Source of the DNA: Pelagibius sp.
Lineage (GTDB): Bacteria; Pseudomonadota; Alphaproteobacteria; Kiloniellales; Kiloniellaceae
Direction of reading: 5' to 3'
NCBI GenBank assembly: GCA_028280305.1
Contig: JANQMC010000002.1
Span: 1 to 64,000 of the forward strand
Length of the DNA stretch: 64,000 nucleotides
The translations under genes were made by a program, and so were the position numbers. Under the pieces are notes generated by a model. It was given only the letters and a program-made list of their open reading frames with translations, searched no databases and was not told the DNA's origin. This document shows positions 44,816-53,156 of the stretch, in pieces; position 1 is the stretch's first letter, and each line of letters starts with the position of its first letter.

Positions 44816-45747
44816 AGAACGGGCTGAACCGGCGGCGTTTCCTCACCATATCCGCCGCTGCGGCGGCTCTGCCGGGATCGGCCTGGGCTCAGCCCCCGGT
44901 GGCGCGGTGGCGCGGGCAGGCGCTCGGCGCCGCTGCTTCCATGACCCTGGTTGGTATGACCGACCGGGCCGCCCATGAAACCTTTGCCGCGGTCGAGGCC
45001 GAAGTGAGCCGCCTGGAGCGGATCTTCAGCCTCTATCGCCCGGGCTCCGCCGTGAGCCGTCTGAACGAGACCGGAAGGCTCGCCTCCCCGCCCGCCGAAA
45101 TGCTGGAACTGCTCGGCCTTTCGCAAAGCCTTCACCAAGCGACCGGCGGAGCCTTCGACCCAACGATCCAGCCGCTTTGGCAGGTGCACGCCCTTTGCGC
45201 CGCAAGAGGAGACGTTCCCGAGGCAGCAACACTCGCCGAGGCCCGGTCACGCTGCGGCTGGAACCGGCTGCATTATGACGCCGCAGAGGTTTCTTTCTCC
45301 CGCAAGGGCATGGCCCTGACCTTCAACGGTATCGCCCAGGGCTTCATCGCCGACCGGGTCGCGGCACTGTTGCGCCGCCGCGGGCTGCGCGACCTGCTGA
45401 TCGACATGGGTGAGATCGCAGCGCTCGGCAGGCGCCCGGACGGCGGACCCTGGCGTGCCGGTATCGCCACGCCGGAAGGCGAAATCGTACGGCAGGTGCA
45501 GCTTGCCGAACGCGCTCTGGCCACCTCGGCGCCGCTGGGCACCCTGCTGGATCCCGCCGGCCGGGTCGGCCACATCCTCGATCCGCGCAGCGGCGAGCCC
45601 GGCGGACAATGGCGCCTGGTGTCGCTTGCGGCGGAGCGCGCCGCCCTGGCCGACGGCCTTTCCACCGCTTTTTGCCTGATGGACCGTCCGGCCATCACGG
45701 CTGCGCTCGCCCGGTATCCGGATGTCAGCCTCGAAGCTCTTCTATGA
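44812..45747 (+). CDS. nosX: NosX, ApbE-type FAD:protein FMN transferase
   Basis: A 311-residue ApbE-family protein with an N-terminal Tat signal ([15 protein letters not shown], arginines at 7-9). Conserved ApbE segments are [54 protein letters not shown] and the C-terminal region [10 protein letters not shown] with [17 protein letters not shown]. It attaches FMN covalently to the acceptor threonine of NosR (and perhaps NirI). Overlaps nosL by four bases as the last nos gene. Confidence 0.92.
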   Translation: MKNGLNRRRFLTISAAAAALPGSAWAQPPVARWRGQALGAAASMTLVGMTDRAAHETFAAVEAEVSRLERIFSLYRPGSAVSRLNETGRLASPPAEMLELLGLSQSLHQATGGAFDPTIQPLWQVHALCAARGDVPEAATLAEARSRCGWNRLHYDAAEVSFSRKGMALTFNGIAQGFIADRVAALLRRRGLRDLLIDMGEIAALGRRPDGGPWRAGIATPEGEIVRQVQLAERALATSAPLGTLLDPAGRVGHILDPRSGEPGGQWRLVSLAAERAALADGLSTAFCLMDRPAITAALARYPDVSLEALL

Positions 45748-45775
45748 CCAAAACAACCCAAAAGGGGGAAACAGT

Positions 45776-46159
45776 ATGACTGTCTTCAGAAGCCTTATCC
45801 TGGCGGGACTCGCCGTCTGCATCGCAAGCCCGGCATTCGCCGAAGGGGACCCGGCGAAAGGCGAAAAAGTCTTCAGGAAATGCAAAGCCTGCCATGCCGT
45901 GGGCGAGAAGGCGAAGAACAAGGTCGGCCCCTTGCTGAACGGTATCATCGATGCCGAGATCGCCTCGGTAGAGGGTTTCAAGTACTCCAAGGCCTTTCTC
46001 GAAAAGAAGGCCGAGGGCCTGACCTGGGGCGAGGCCGAGTTGGACGCCTACCTGGCCAAACCGAAAGACTACATTCCCGGCACCAAGATGAGCTTCGCCG
46101 GACTGCGCAAAGAGAAGGACCGCGCCGACGTCATCGCCTATCTGAAGGATTACCCCTGA
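45776..46159 (+). CDS. c-type cytochrome (c550/c2-like)
   Basis: A 127-residue class I cytochrome. Signal peptide 1-23 ([23 protein letters not shown]), heme motif CKACH at about 36-40, and the methionine ligand in [10 protein letters not shown] near 103-113. Small soluble periplasmic cytochromes of this kind carry electrons from the bc1 complex to NirS, NorCB and NosZ. It lies between the nos and nor operons, 28 bases after nosX with GGGGGAAA before ATG 45776, and is probably the electron donor of this island. The upstream in-frame start at 45722 lies within nosX and is rejected. Confidence 0.9.
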   Translation: MTVFRSLILAGLAVCIASPAFAEGDPAKGEKVFRKCKACHAVGEKAKNKVGPLLNGIIDAEIASVEGFKYSKAFLEKKAEGLTWGEAELDAYLAKPKDYIPGTKMSFAGLRKEKDRADVIAYLKDYP

Positions 46160-46172
46160 ACCGCAAAACCCC

Positions 46173-46187
46173 ACCGCGCGGCGCGGT
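46173..46187. promoter_or_regulatory. GC-rich palindrome upstream of the norC box
   Basis: ACCGCGC-G-GCGCGGT, perfect 7-bp arms around one base, seven bases before the FNR-type box of norC. The tiny centre argues against an RNA hairpin; it could be a second protein site. Confidence 0.35.
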
Positions 46188-46193
46188 CATTGC

Positions 46194-46207
46194 TTGACTT
46201 TCGTTAA
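46194..46207 (+). promoter_or_regulatory. FNR/NnrR-type box before norC
   Basis: TTGAC-TTTC-GTTAA, identical in all 14 bases, and in 18 including flanks, to the nirS/nirI box. It ends 65 bases before the norC start codon. Confidence 0.75.
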
Positions 46208-46272
46208 GGCCTCGCCGCGCCTTCAGGGCCATTCTGCCGCCTACCGGAAACGACTCCTGGTAGGAGAGCGCG

Positions 46273-46725
46273 ATGCGCGAAGTTATGACGAAATCCATGG
46301 CCCGGAACGTCTTTTACGGCGGGTCGCTGTTCTTCATCGTCATCTTCGTCGGCCTGTCAATTCACAGTCACATCTACATTGTGAATGTATCCACCGATAA
46401 GGCGGGCCTGACGGAGAGCGTGGCGGCAGGCAAACGGATCTGGGAACGCAAGGCCTGCGTCAACTGTCACACCATCCTGGGTGAAGGAGCCTACTTCGCA
46501 CCGGAGGTCGGCAATGTGATGACCCGTTGGGGCGTCGAAGACGACCCGGAAGCCGCCTTTGAGGTGATGAAGGCCTGGATGGAGTCTCAGCCCAGCGGCA
46601 TCGAAGGCCGCCGTCAGATGCCGAATTTCAACCTGACAGACAAAGAAATCCGCGACCTCACCGAGTTCCTGCTCTGGACCAACAAGATCCGGACCCAGGA
46701 CTGGCCGCCGAACGACGCGGGCTGA
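46273..46725 (+). CDS. norC: NorC, cytochrome c subunit of nitric oxide reductase
   Basis: A 150-residue membrane-anchored cytochrome. A single membrane segment at about 14-37 is followed by a periplasmic domain with the heme motif CVNCH at 62-66 and a methionine ligand candidate in RRQMPNFNLT. It accepts electrons from periplasmic cytochromes and passes them to NorB. The start at ATG 46273 follows a TAGGAGAG ribosome site. Precedes norB by 13 bases and is the first gene of norCBQDEF. Confidence 0.95.
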   Translation: MREVMTKSMARNVFYGGSLFFIVIFVGLSIHSHIYIVNVSTDKAGLTESVAAGKRIWERKACVNCHTILGEGAYFAPEVGNVMTRWGVEDDPEAAFEVMKAWMESQPSGIEGRRQMPNFNLTDKEIRDLTEFLLWTNKIRTQDWPPNDAG

Positions 46726-46738
46726 GGAGGGCCTGAAG

Positions 46739-48109
46739 ATGAAGTATCAGACACAGAAGATCGCTCAGATCTATTTCATCGTCGCCATGGCGCTCTTCGC
46801 GATCCAGGTCAGCGGTGGCCTGCTGGCCGGCTGGATCTACGTGGCGCCCAATGCGCTGAGTGAGTTGCTGCCCTTCAACATCGTGCGCATGCTGCACACC
46901 AACAGCCTGATCGTCTGGCTGATTCTCGGCTTCATGGGGGCGGCCTATTTCCTGATTCCCGAAGAAGCGGAGCGGGAAATCCACTCACCGATGCTGGCCT
47001 ACCTGCAGCTCGCCATCCTGGTCATCGGTACATTGGGCGTGGTGGTGACCTACGTCTTCAATCTCTTCGAAGGCAACATTCTGCTCGGCCAGGAAGGGCG
47101 CGAGTTTCTGGAGCAGCCGCTCTGGGTGAAGGTGGGCATCGTCGTGGCGGCGCTGATCTTCCTCTACAACATCACCCTGACGGTGCTGAAAGGCCGCAAG
47201 ACGGCCATCGCCAATGTCCTGCTGATCGGGCTCTGGGGCCTGGCGCTGCTGTTCCTCTTCGCCTTCTACAACCCGGAAAACCTCAGTCTCGACAAACAGT
47301 ACTGGTGGTACGTCGTCCACCTCTGGGTCGAGGGCGTCTGGGAACTGATCATGGCCTCGATCCTGGCCTTCCTGATGCTGAAACTGACCGGCGTCGACCG
47401 TGAGATCGTCGAGAAGTGGCTCTATCTGATCGTCGCCACCTCGCTGATCACCGGCATCCTCGGCACCGGCCACCACTACTACTGGATCGGCACGCCCGGC
47501 TACTGGCAGTGGATCGGATCGATCTTCTCCTCCCTGGAAGTCATTCCCTTCTTCGGCATGATGGCCTTTGCCTTTGTGATGGTCTGGAAGGGACGGCGCG
47601 ATCATCCGAACAAAGCCGCGCTGCTGTGGTCGCTCGGCTGTGCAACCCTGGCCTTCTTCGGCGCCGGTGTCTGGGGCTTCATGCACACGCTGCACACCAT
47701 CAACTACTTCACCCACGGCACCCAGATCACCGCGGCGCACGGCCACCTCGCCTTCTTCGGGGCCTATGTCTGCCTGAACCTGGCGATCTTCACCTACGCC
47801 TTCCCGATCCTCAGGAACCGCGATCCCTACAACCAGGTTCTCAACATGGCCTCTTTCTGGCTGATGGCCGGCGGCATGACCTTCATGACCTTCGTGCTGA
47901 CCTTTGCCGGCGTTATCCAAACCCACCTGCAGAGGGTCCTGGGTGAGAACTTCATGGACGTGCAGGACCAGGTCGCCATCTTCTACATGATGCGCTTCGG
48001 CTCCGGTGTGGCCGTCGTTCTCGGCGCGGTGCTGTTCATCTACGCCGTCCTGGCGCCGCGCAAGGAGATCATCGAACCCGGGCCGACCCGCTCGGTCCCG
48101 GCGGAGTGA
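46739..48109 (+). CDS. norB: NorB, catalytic subunit of nitric oxide reductase
   Basis: A 456-residue twelve-helix membrane protein of the heme-copper oxidase superfamily, reducing 2 NO to N2O. Conserved elements include RMLHTNSLIVWL (low-spin heme ligand), WVEGVWELI with the catalytic glutamate, TGHHYYWIG with the FeB histidines and AHGHLAFFGAY with the high-spin heme ligand region. It has no quinol-binding N-terminal extension, so it is the cNOR type working with NorC. Its stop overlaps the norQ GTG start. Confidence 0.96.
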   Translation: MKYQTQKIAQIYFIVAMALFAIQVSGGLLAGWIYVAPNALSELLPFNIVRMLHTNSLIVWLILGFMGAAYFLIPEEAEREIHSPMLAYLQLAILVIGTLGVVVTYVFNLFEGNILLGQEGREFLEQPLWVKVGIVVAALIFLYNITLTVLKGRKTAIANVLLIGLWGLALLFLFAFYNPENLSLDKQYWWYVVHLWVEGVWELIMASILAFLMLKLTGVDREIVEKWLYLIVATSLITGILGTGHHYYWIGTPGYWQWIGSIFSSLEVIPFFGMMAFAFVMVWKGRRDHPNKAALLWSLGCATLAFFGAGVWGFMHTLHTINYFTHGTQITAAHGHLAFFGAYVCLNLAIFTYAFPILRNRDPYNQVLNMASFWLMAGGMTFMTFVLTFAGVIQTHLQRVLGENFMDVQDQVAIFYMMRFGSGVAVVLGAVLFIYAVLAPRKEIIEPGPTRSVPAE

Positions 48110-48918
48110 AAACCGTGGGCCCAGCGCAAGTACTGGAGGGGGCGCAAGCCCCCTTCTACTTTCCCCAGGGTGACGAGTGCGACGTTTTTGCCGCCGCCCA
48201 GACAAACGGCCTGCCGCTGCTGCTGAAGGGCCCGACCGGCTGCGGCAAAACCCGTTTTGTCGCCCATATGGCGACCCGGCTCGGACGGCCGCTCTATACC
48301 GTCGCCTGCCACGACGACCTTTCCGCCGCCGATCTGATCGGCCGCTACCTGCTTAAGGGCGGCGAGACCGTCTGGGTCGATGGCCCCCTGACCCGCGCGG
48401 TTCGTGAAGGGGCGATCTGTTATCTCGACGAGGTGGTCGAGGCCCGTAAGGACGTGACGGTGGTGCTGCATCCCCTGACCGACGACCGGCGCATCCTGCC
48501 CATCGACCGCACCGGCGAGGAACTGGAGGCGGAAAAGGGCTTCATGCTCGTTGCCTCCTATAACCCCGGCTACCAGAACATTCTGAAGACGCTGAAACCC
48601 TCGACGCGCCAACGCTTCCTCGCCATCGAGTTCGACTTTCCCGGTCCCGCCCAGGAAGCCGAGATCGTCGCCGCCGAGAGCGGTCTGCCATTGGACCGGG
48701 TCAAGCCCTTGGTGCGCCTCGCCGGAAAGCTGCGCGCCCTCAAGGGCCAGGATCTTGAAGAAGGGGTGTCGACCCGGCTGCTGGTCTATTGCGCCACGCT
48801 GATCCGGCAGGAAATGTCGGTGGAGCGTGCGGTTCTGGCCGCCATGATCGAGCCGCTGACCGACGACGAAGACGTAAAGGCCGGCCTCCTCGATCTCGTC
48901 ACCGCCGTCTTTGGTTAG
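48106..48918 (+). CDS. norQ: NorQ, MoxR-type AAA+ ATPase for NOR assembly
   Basis: A 270-residue AAA+ ATPase of the CbbQ/NirQ/NorQ group. Walker A is GPTGCGKTR at about 40-48, Walker B is in ICYLDEVVEARKD, and the sensor region reads FMLVASYNPGYQN. With NorD it inserts the non-heme iron FeB into NorB. The start is GTG at 48106, overlapping the norB stop as GTGA, the same junction style used elsewhere in this block. Confidence 0.92.
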   Translation: MKTVGPAQVLEGAQAPFYFPQGDECDVFAAAQTNGLPLLLKGPTGCGKTRFVAHMATRLGRPLYTVACHDDLSAADLIGRYLLKGGETVWVDGPLTRAVREGAICYLDEVVEARKDVTVVLHPLTDDRRILPIDRTGEELEAEKGFMLVASYNPGYQNILKTLKPSTRQRFLAIEFDFPGPAQEAEIVAAESGLPLDRVKPLVRLAGKLRALKGQDLEEGVSTRLLVYCATLIRQEMSVERAVLAAMIEPLTDDEDVKAGLLDLVTAVFG

Positions 48919-48927
48919 ACCTCCGCC

Positions 48928-50871
48928 ATGTCGGCCAAGGCCTTCGAACCCTGGGAACCTGAAGAGACCGTCGGCAAGCTATGGCACAGCATCGCCAGCC
49001 GCCTGGAAAACCCGCAGGACCATGAAGAGGCCGCCGTCGGGCTGGAGGAGGTCCGGGGCCGCCTGGCGGTGTTTTTCCGGGGCCTGGGCGGCGAACGCTC
49101 GGTGGAAATCCGGCCGGTCACCTTGGAAACCAGCCGGCACCGTCTGTCCTGGCGGCGGCGTCTTGCGACGGTCGAGGAAAAGCTCGCGCGAAGTTCCTTC
49201 GACGGTGACGTGCTGCGCCTGCCGGCGCGCATTGCGCACTTCCCGCAGCGCTCGGTCAATGCCTCGCTGTATTTCTGGCTGGCCGCCGCCGTCGCTCACG
49301 CCCCGGCACCGGTCATCGAAGAAGACCCGCTGCGCGCCGATCTACGGGCTTTGGCGGCCGCCCGATACATGATTGATGCGACCCTGGCAGATTGCCCCGG
49401 ACTGAGGGCGCTCTACGACGGCCTTGCCGCCGCCTGCCGGGCCACGCGGCAACTCCAGGGCTTACCGCGATGGGAGGCCGCCATGGAAGGCGCCGTTCAC
49501 TCCCTCCTGGGCGGCGCGGCGCCTGACACGGCGGAGACCGATCACCTGCTCGCCCAGACCGCCGCCCCCGATTTCGATCTCGGCGACATCTCCGCCCCGC
49601 GCGGCTACCGGCCCTTCATGTCGGTCCCGCTGTGGCCGGACCTGAGGCCGTTGCTCCACAGTCTCGCGGCGGCCTTCGATACGCCCGAGTCCGGCGGCAG
49701 CGCCGAGGAAGACGACAACAAACTCCGCCGTGCGCGACGTCAAAAGTCCGACAACGCGGAGCGCCGCGACAGCCTCATCCTGCACCGCTTCGAGGCCATA
49801 CTCTCCTGGGCCGAGTTCCTGAACCTCAACCGCAAGGTGGACGACGACGATCCCGAAGGCGCGAAGAAGGCCTTGGACGACCAGGAGGAAATCGCGCTCG
49901 GCCAGATCTCCAAGGCACCGGCCACCCGGCTGAAGCTGCACCTCGACCTCGCGCCGGAAGACGTCAATCGCGAGCGGCTCTCCGGCCGTCATCTCTATCC
50001 GGAATGGGATGTGCGCAGCGGCCGGTACCTGCCGGACCATTGCTGCGTTCTCGCCAGCGATGCCGAGCCCGCCGAAACACCGGCTAGCTTTGCGGCCGAC
50101 CCCGCGGCGCGGCGGCGCATCCGCGCGGTGAAGCGTCAGTTCGAGGCCCTGAGACCCCGGCGCGTCGTGCTGCCCGCGCAGCCCGATGGCGATGACCTTG
50201 ACCTCGAAGCGACCGTACGCTCCCGCATCGACCTGCTGGCCACCGGGCGCGGATCGAACCGCATCTGGCGTGCCACCCGCCAGGAAGCGCGCGACCTGGC
50301 GGTCTCCATCCTGCTGGACGTCTCCCGCTCAACCGAGAGCGCCGTAACCGGGCGCGCTGTCATCGATATCGAGCGCGAGGCCCTGACCGCATTCGCCTGG
50401 GGCCTCTCCGCCTGTGGTGACGACTGTGCCATCAACGCCTTTTCCTCGCTGCGCCGGGAGCGTGTTTACCTGCTGCGCTGCAAGGGTTTCGATGAAGCGA
50501 TGTCCACGGAAGTCGAAGCCCGCATCGCCGGCCTTCGCCCCGGGTTCTATACGCGCCTCGGTGCTGCGATACGCCATGTCTCTGCCGATCTCGCGCGGCA
50601 GAGCCACCAACGCCGCCTGTTGCTGGTGATCACCGACGGCAAGCCCAACGATCTCGACCACTACGAGGGACGCCATGGCATCGAGGACAGCCGCATGGCG
50701 ATCCGCGAGGCGCGCCGCGCCGGGCAGTCGGTCTTCGGCGTCACCATCGATGCCAGGGGAAAGTCCTGGTTCGCCCGCATCTTCGGGCGCGGCGGCTATG
50801 CTGTGATCGCCGATCCCGACCGGCTGTCAGCGGCTCTGCCGGACATCTACCGCCACCTCGTCGGGGGATGA
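48928..50871 (+). CDS. norD: NorD, VWA-domain partner of NorQ
   Basis: A 647-residue cytoplasmic protein. The N-terminal two-thirds is a helical adaptor specific to NorD/CbbO proteins. The C-terminal von Willebrand A domain has the metal-ion-dependent adhesion motif DVSRSTES at about 460-467 and a following LLLVITDGKPND strand. It works with the NorQ ATPase to load FeB into NorB. It begins nine bases after norQ and overlaps norE by four bases. Confidence 0.9.
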   Translation: MSAKAFEPWEPEETVGKLWHSIASRLENPQDHEEAAVGLEEVRGRLAVFFRGLGGERSVEIRPVTLETSRHRLSWRRRLATVEEKLARSSFDGDVLRLPARIAHFPQRSVNASLYFWLAAAVAHAPAPVIEEDPLRADLRALAAARYMIDATLADCPGLRALYDGLAAACRATRQLQGLPRWEAAMEGAVHSLLGGAAPDTAETDHLLAQTAAPDFDLGDISAPRGYRPFMSVPLWPDLRPLLHSLAAAFDTPESGGSAEEDDNKLRRARRQKSDNAERRDSLILHRFEAILSWAEFLNLNRKVDDDDPEGAKKALDDQEEIALGQISKAPATRLKLHLDLAPEDVNRERLSGRHLYPEWDVRSGRYLPDHCCVLASDAEPAETPASFAADPAARRRIRAVKRQFEALRPRRVVLPAQPDGDDLDLEATVRSRIDLLATGRGSNRIWRATRQEARDLAVSILLDVSRSTESAVTGRAVIDIEREALTAFAWGLSACGDDCAINAFSSLRRERVYLLRCKGFDEAMSTEVEARIAGLRPGFYTRLGAAIRHVSADLARQSHQRRLLLVITDGKPNDLDHYEGRHGIEDSRMAIREARRAGQSVFGVTIDARGKSWFARIFGRGGYAVIADPDRLSAALPDIYRHLVGG

Positions 50872-51425
50872 GCACCCCGGCCCCAGAGAGCCGCCTCGCC
50901 GAGCTGCCCGGCGACCTGATGATCTGGGTGCTGATCGTCAGCGAACTGCTGGTCTTTGGCGCCGGTATCGTCGCCTTCCTTGCGGTGAGAACCACCGACG
51001 TTGTCGGCTTTGCCGAAGCACAGGATCTGCTCGACCGAACCGCCGGCGGCATCAACACGGCGGTGCTGGTGACCAGCGGCCTCTGCGCGGCTCTGGCGTC
51101 GCGTTTACGCCTTGCTGAACGGCGCCTGGCGGCAAGGTTGTGGCTCGCTGCGGCGGGCCTTCTCGGCGGTATTTTTCTCTGGGTGAAAGCGGTTGAGTAC
51201 GAGGCGAAGGTCTCCGCCGGCATCGGCACCGAGACCCATCCCTTCTTCACCTTCTACTATCTGCTGACGGGCTTCCACGCCGCACACGTCGTCGCCGGGA
51301 TCATCATCCTGGCCCTCATCGCCTGGCGCGACAGCCCGCGAAACCTCGAAAGCGGGACAGCCTTCTGGCACATGGTCGATCTGGTCTGGATCCTGCTGTT
51401 CCCGGTGATCTATCTCCTAAGGTGA
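50868..51425 (+). CDS. norE: NorE, cytochrome oxidase subunit III-like protein
   Basis: A 185-residue membrane protein of the COX3 fold with five hydrophobic segments. Typical subunit III features are LPGDLMIWVLIVSELLVFG, the FFTFYYLLTGFHAAHVVAG segment and the C-terminal FWHMVDLVWILLFPVIYL. NorE with NorF raises NO reductase activity in Paracoccus; it is not part of the catalytic core. ATGA overlap with norD. Confidence 0.92.
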   Translation: MSTPAPESRLAELPGDLMIWVLIVSELLVFGAGIVAFLAVRTTDVVGFAEAQDLLDRTAGGINTAVLVTSGLCAALASRLRLAERRLAARLWLAAAGLLGGIFLWVKAVEYEAKVSAGIGTETHPFFTFYYLLTGFHAAHVVAGIIILALIAWRDSPRNLESGTAFWHMVDLVWILLFPVIYLLR

Positions 51426-51691
51426 TGCAGATGATCCGTGACAACCTCTGGCGCGCCTGGGCCTGGCTTCTCGCCTTCAGCCTCATCAGCACCTTTGCTG
51501 CGCAGTGGTTGGAGACCTACGCTTCAATGGTCGGGATTCTGATACTCGCCCTGGCCTATCTGAAGATGCGCCTGATTCTGTCACGCTACCTGGGGCTCGC
51601 CGCCACGCCTTACTGGAACGCCGGCTTTGGCCTGGTATTGGGTCTCTACATGCTCGGGCTCTTGGGGCTCTACCTCATGCCCTTCGCCTGA
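51422..51691 (+). CDS. norF: NorF, small membrane protein of the nor operon
   Basis: An 89-residue protein with three hydrophobic segments (about 13-32, 36-54 and 66-87), matching NorF in size and position after norE. It is related in style to cytochrome oxidase subunit IV-like proteins. GTG at 51422 overlaps the norE stop; ATG at 51425 or 51431 is equally possible. It ends seven bases before the convergent DUF4202 gene, with no terminator between them. Confidence 0.88.
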   Translation: MMQMIRDNLWRAWAWLLAFSLISTFAAQWLETYASMVGILILALAYLKMRLILSRYLGLAATPYWNAGFGLVLGLYMLGLLGLYLMPFA

Positions 51692-51698
51692 CCGGCGG

Positions 51699-52274
51699 CT
51701 AAACCGACAGGGCCGGAACCAGTTCCTTGGGTAGATCGAATTCGGCGGCAACCCGCGCCCGGCCGGCCTCCGACATCTTGCGGGCCGTCTTGGAAACAAT
51801 GTTGAAGACCTGATCCGGCGCGCGGTCCGCGGCGAAGTCGGCAAAGTACCAGCGGAGGAAAACGAGACAGATGACGTCCTCCAGCATCTGCACCTCGGCA
51901 TCGCGCTTGATCCCCTGCTTGCGCAGCATCTGGGCAACCCTTGCGCCCTCCTCCGCAGTGTAACCGGCCTCGGCCATTAGCTCGGACACCCGCCTGCCGT
52001 GGAACACCGCCTGGTCTCTGCGCCAGGCGAGATATGCTTTGCGGCCTTCTGGATAGGAATTGCGCGGCATCTTCCAGCGCTCGATATGCTGGCCCCGCGC
52101 AGCAATCTTCAACAGCTCCGAGGCCTGCGGACAAATGCGGTCCAGCTCCGCCGACATGCGCTGGCCATAGAGCAGGGCCGCGGGCCGCTCTTCCGCCCTG
52201 TCGTTTTCCAGCGTCGGGTCTTCAGCATTGGCCTTGTCTATGGCGGCGGTGATAGCGGCGAGGCGATCGCTCAT
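51699..52274 (-). CDS. DUF4202 family protein
   Basis: A 191-residue soluble protein of the DUF4202 family, recognisable from KIAARGQHIERWKMPRNSYPEGRKAYLAWRR in the middle third, the histidine of VFHGRRVSELM, and DVICLVFLRWYFADF. The His and Asp spacing resembles an HD-type metal-binding fold, which is speculation. The family's function is unknown. Its start overlaps the stop of the Crp/Fnr regulator by four bases, so the two are cotranscribed, and it closes a denitrification island. A role linked to NO, nitrite or heme metabolism is plausible by association only. Confidence 0.75.
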   Translation of the reverse strand: MSDRLAAITAAIDKANAEDPTLENDRAEERPAALLYGQRMSAELDRICPQASELLKIAARGQHIERWKMPRNSYPEGRKAYLAWRRDQAVFHGRRVSELMAEAGYTAEEGARVAQMLRKQGIKRDAEVQMLEDVICLVFLRWYFADFAADRAPDQVFNIVSKTARKMSEAGRARVAAEFDLPKELVPALSV

Positions 52275-52978
52275 TGAGCCCGGCTCCAGGCCATGGCGCG
52301 ATCCTCTTCGGCGTAGTGGCGCAAAGCCTCGACATTGGAAACCATCGCATGGTTCTGGCTGATCTTGACGCCAACCTCCTTTAGCCGGGCGAAAGACCGC
52401 GACAGGCTTTCGGGTTTCATGCCAAGCCGGCCGGCGATCAGCACCTTGTCATAAGGCAGTGTGACAGCGCAGGCGCCCTCGGTGATCGGACAGAGTTCAA
52501 GCAGGAACTCTGCGACACGCTGGGCGCCGGTGTGGGCCTTCAACTGCTCGACCTGGGAAACCAGGGCATGAAGGTGCTTGAAGGTCGATGCCAGAATCGC
52601 CGTGCAGAGCTCCGGGCGGGATTTCATCAACCCGAGGATGAGGCCGGCACGCACCGGCATCACCCGGCAGTCGGTAACCGCCTCGGCCGCCACGGGATAA
52701 ACGTCGTTGCGGAAAGCCGCGGCCTCACCGAAGCTACGGCCCTTGGTGAAGACACCGACGACGGCCTCGGCACCGTTTTGCGAGATCCGGAACAGCTTGA
52801 CCCAGCCTTCCAGCACGATGTAGACGCTGTCCGCCGGCTCGCCCTGAAGAAATATCGTGGTGCCCCGATCGAAGGATCGGGTCTCCGTGTGAGACAGGAT
52901 GGTCTCGACCAGGTCCTCGGGCACACTCGCCAACAACACGGATTCCTTGGCAATCCGCCAGTCCTCGTTCGGATGCAT
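52271..52978 (-). CDS. nnrR: Crp/Fnr-family regulator, NnrR/DNR type
   Basis: A 235-residue Crp/Fnr protein. The cyclic-nucleotide-like sensor domain (about 15-130) contains GTTIFLQGEPADSVYIVLEG. The helix-turn-helix reads DKVLIAGRLGMKPESLSRSFARL, with the E-SR recognition residues that read TTGAN4 half-sites. There is no N-terminal cysteine cluster, so it is not an O2-sensing FNR; it resembles DNR/NnrR proteins, which respond to NO, probably through heme. It lies in the denitrification island whose operons carry matching boxes. The gene name is by type; DNR would be equally fair. Confidence 0.8.
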   Translation of the reverse strand: MHPNEDWRIAKESVLLASVPEDLVETILSHTETRSFDRGTTIFLQGEPADSVYIVLEGWVKLFRISQNGAEAVVGVFTKGRSFGEAAAFRNDVYPVAAEAVTDCRVMPVRAGLILGLMKSRPELCTAILASTFKHLHALVSQVEQLKAHTGAQRVAEFLLELCPITEGACAVTLPYDKVLIAGRLGMKPESLSRSFARLKEVGVKISQNHAMVSNVEALRHYAEEDRAMAWSRAQ

Positions 52979-52995
52979 GACCTTCCCCGCTGTGC

Positions 52996-53045
52996 TTGGC
53001 CCCGTTGTACTTAACCCCGGTTATTTTTGGCCCCGACTGTACTTA
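52996..53045. repeat. Direct repeat in the nnrR leader
   Basis: TTGGCCCCGTTGTACTTA at 52996-53013 recurs as TTGGCCCCGACTGTACTTA at 53027-53045, differing by one inserted base and its neighbours. Both lie within 70 bases upstream of the regulator start at 52978, where they could bind a protein or arise from slippage. Confidence 0.5.
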
Positions 53046-53079
53046 GAGCGAAAACTAAAGGGTAACAGACGAACCATCA

Positions 53080-53093
53080 TTGAGATGGGTCAA
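53080..53093 (-). promoter_or_regulatory. Possible FNR-type box upstream of nnrR
   Basis: TTGAG-ATGG-GTCAA on the plus strand, one base off the TTGAC half-site of the other boxes. It lies about 100 bases upstream of the regulator start, a fair position for autoregulation. Weaker than the three other boxes. Confidence 0.4.
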
Positions 53094-53156
53094 ACAGCGC
53101 AGAAGCTGGGATCGCGGCCGTCTCACCGCGCGGGGAGCCGGAACCTGCTTGACCAG

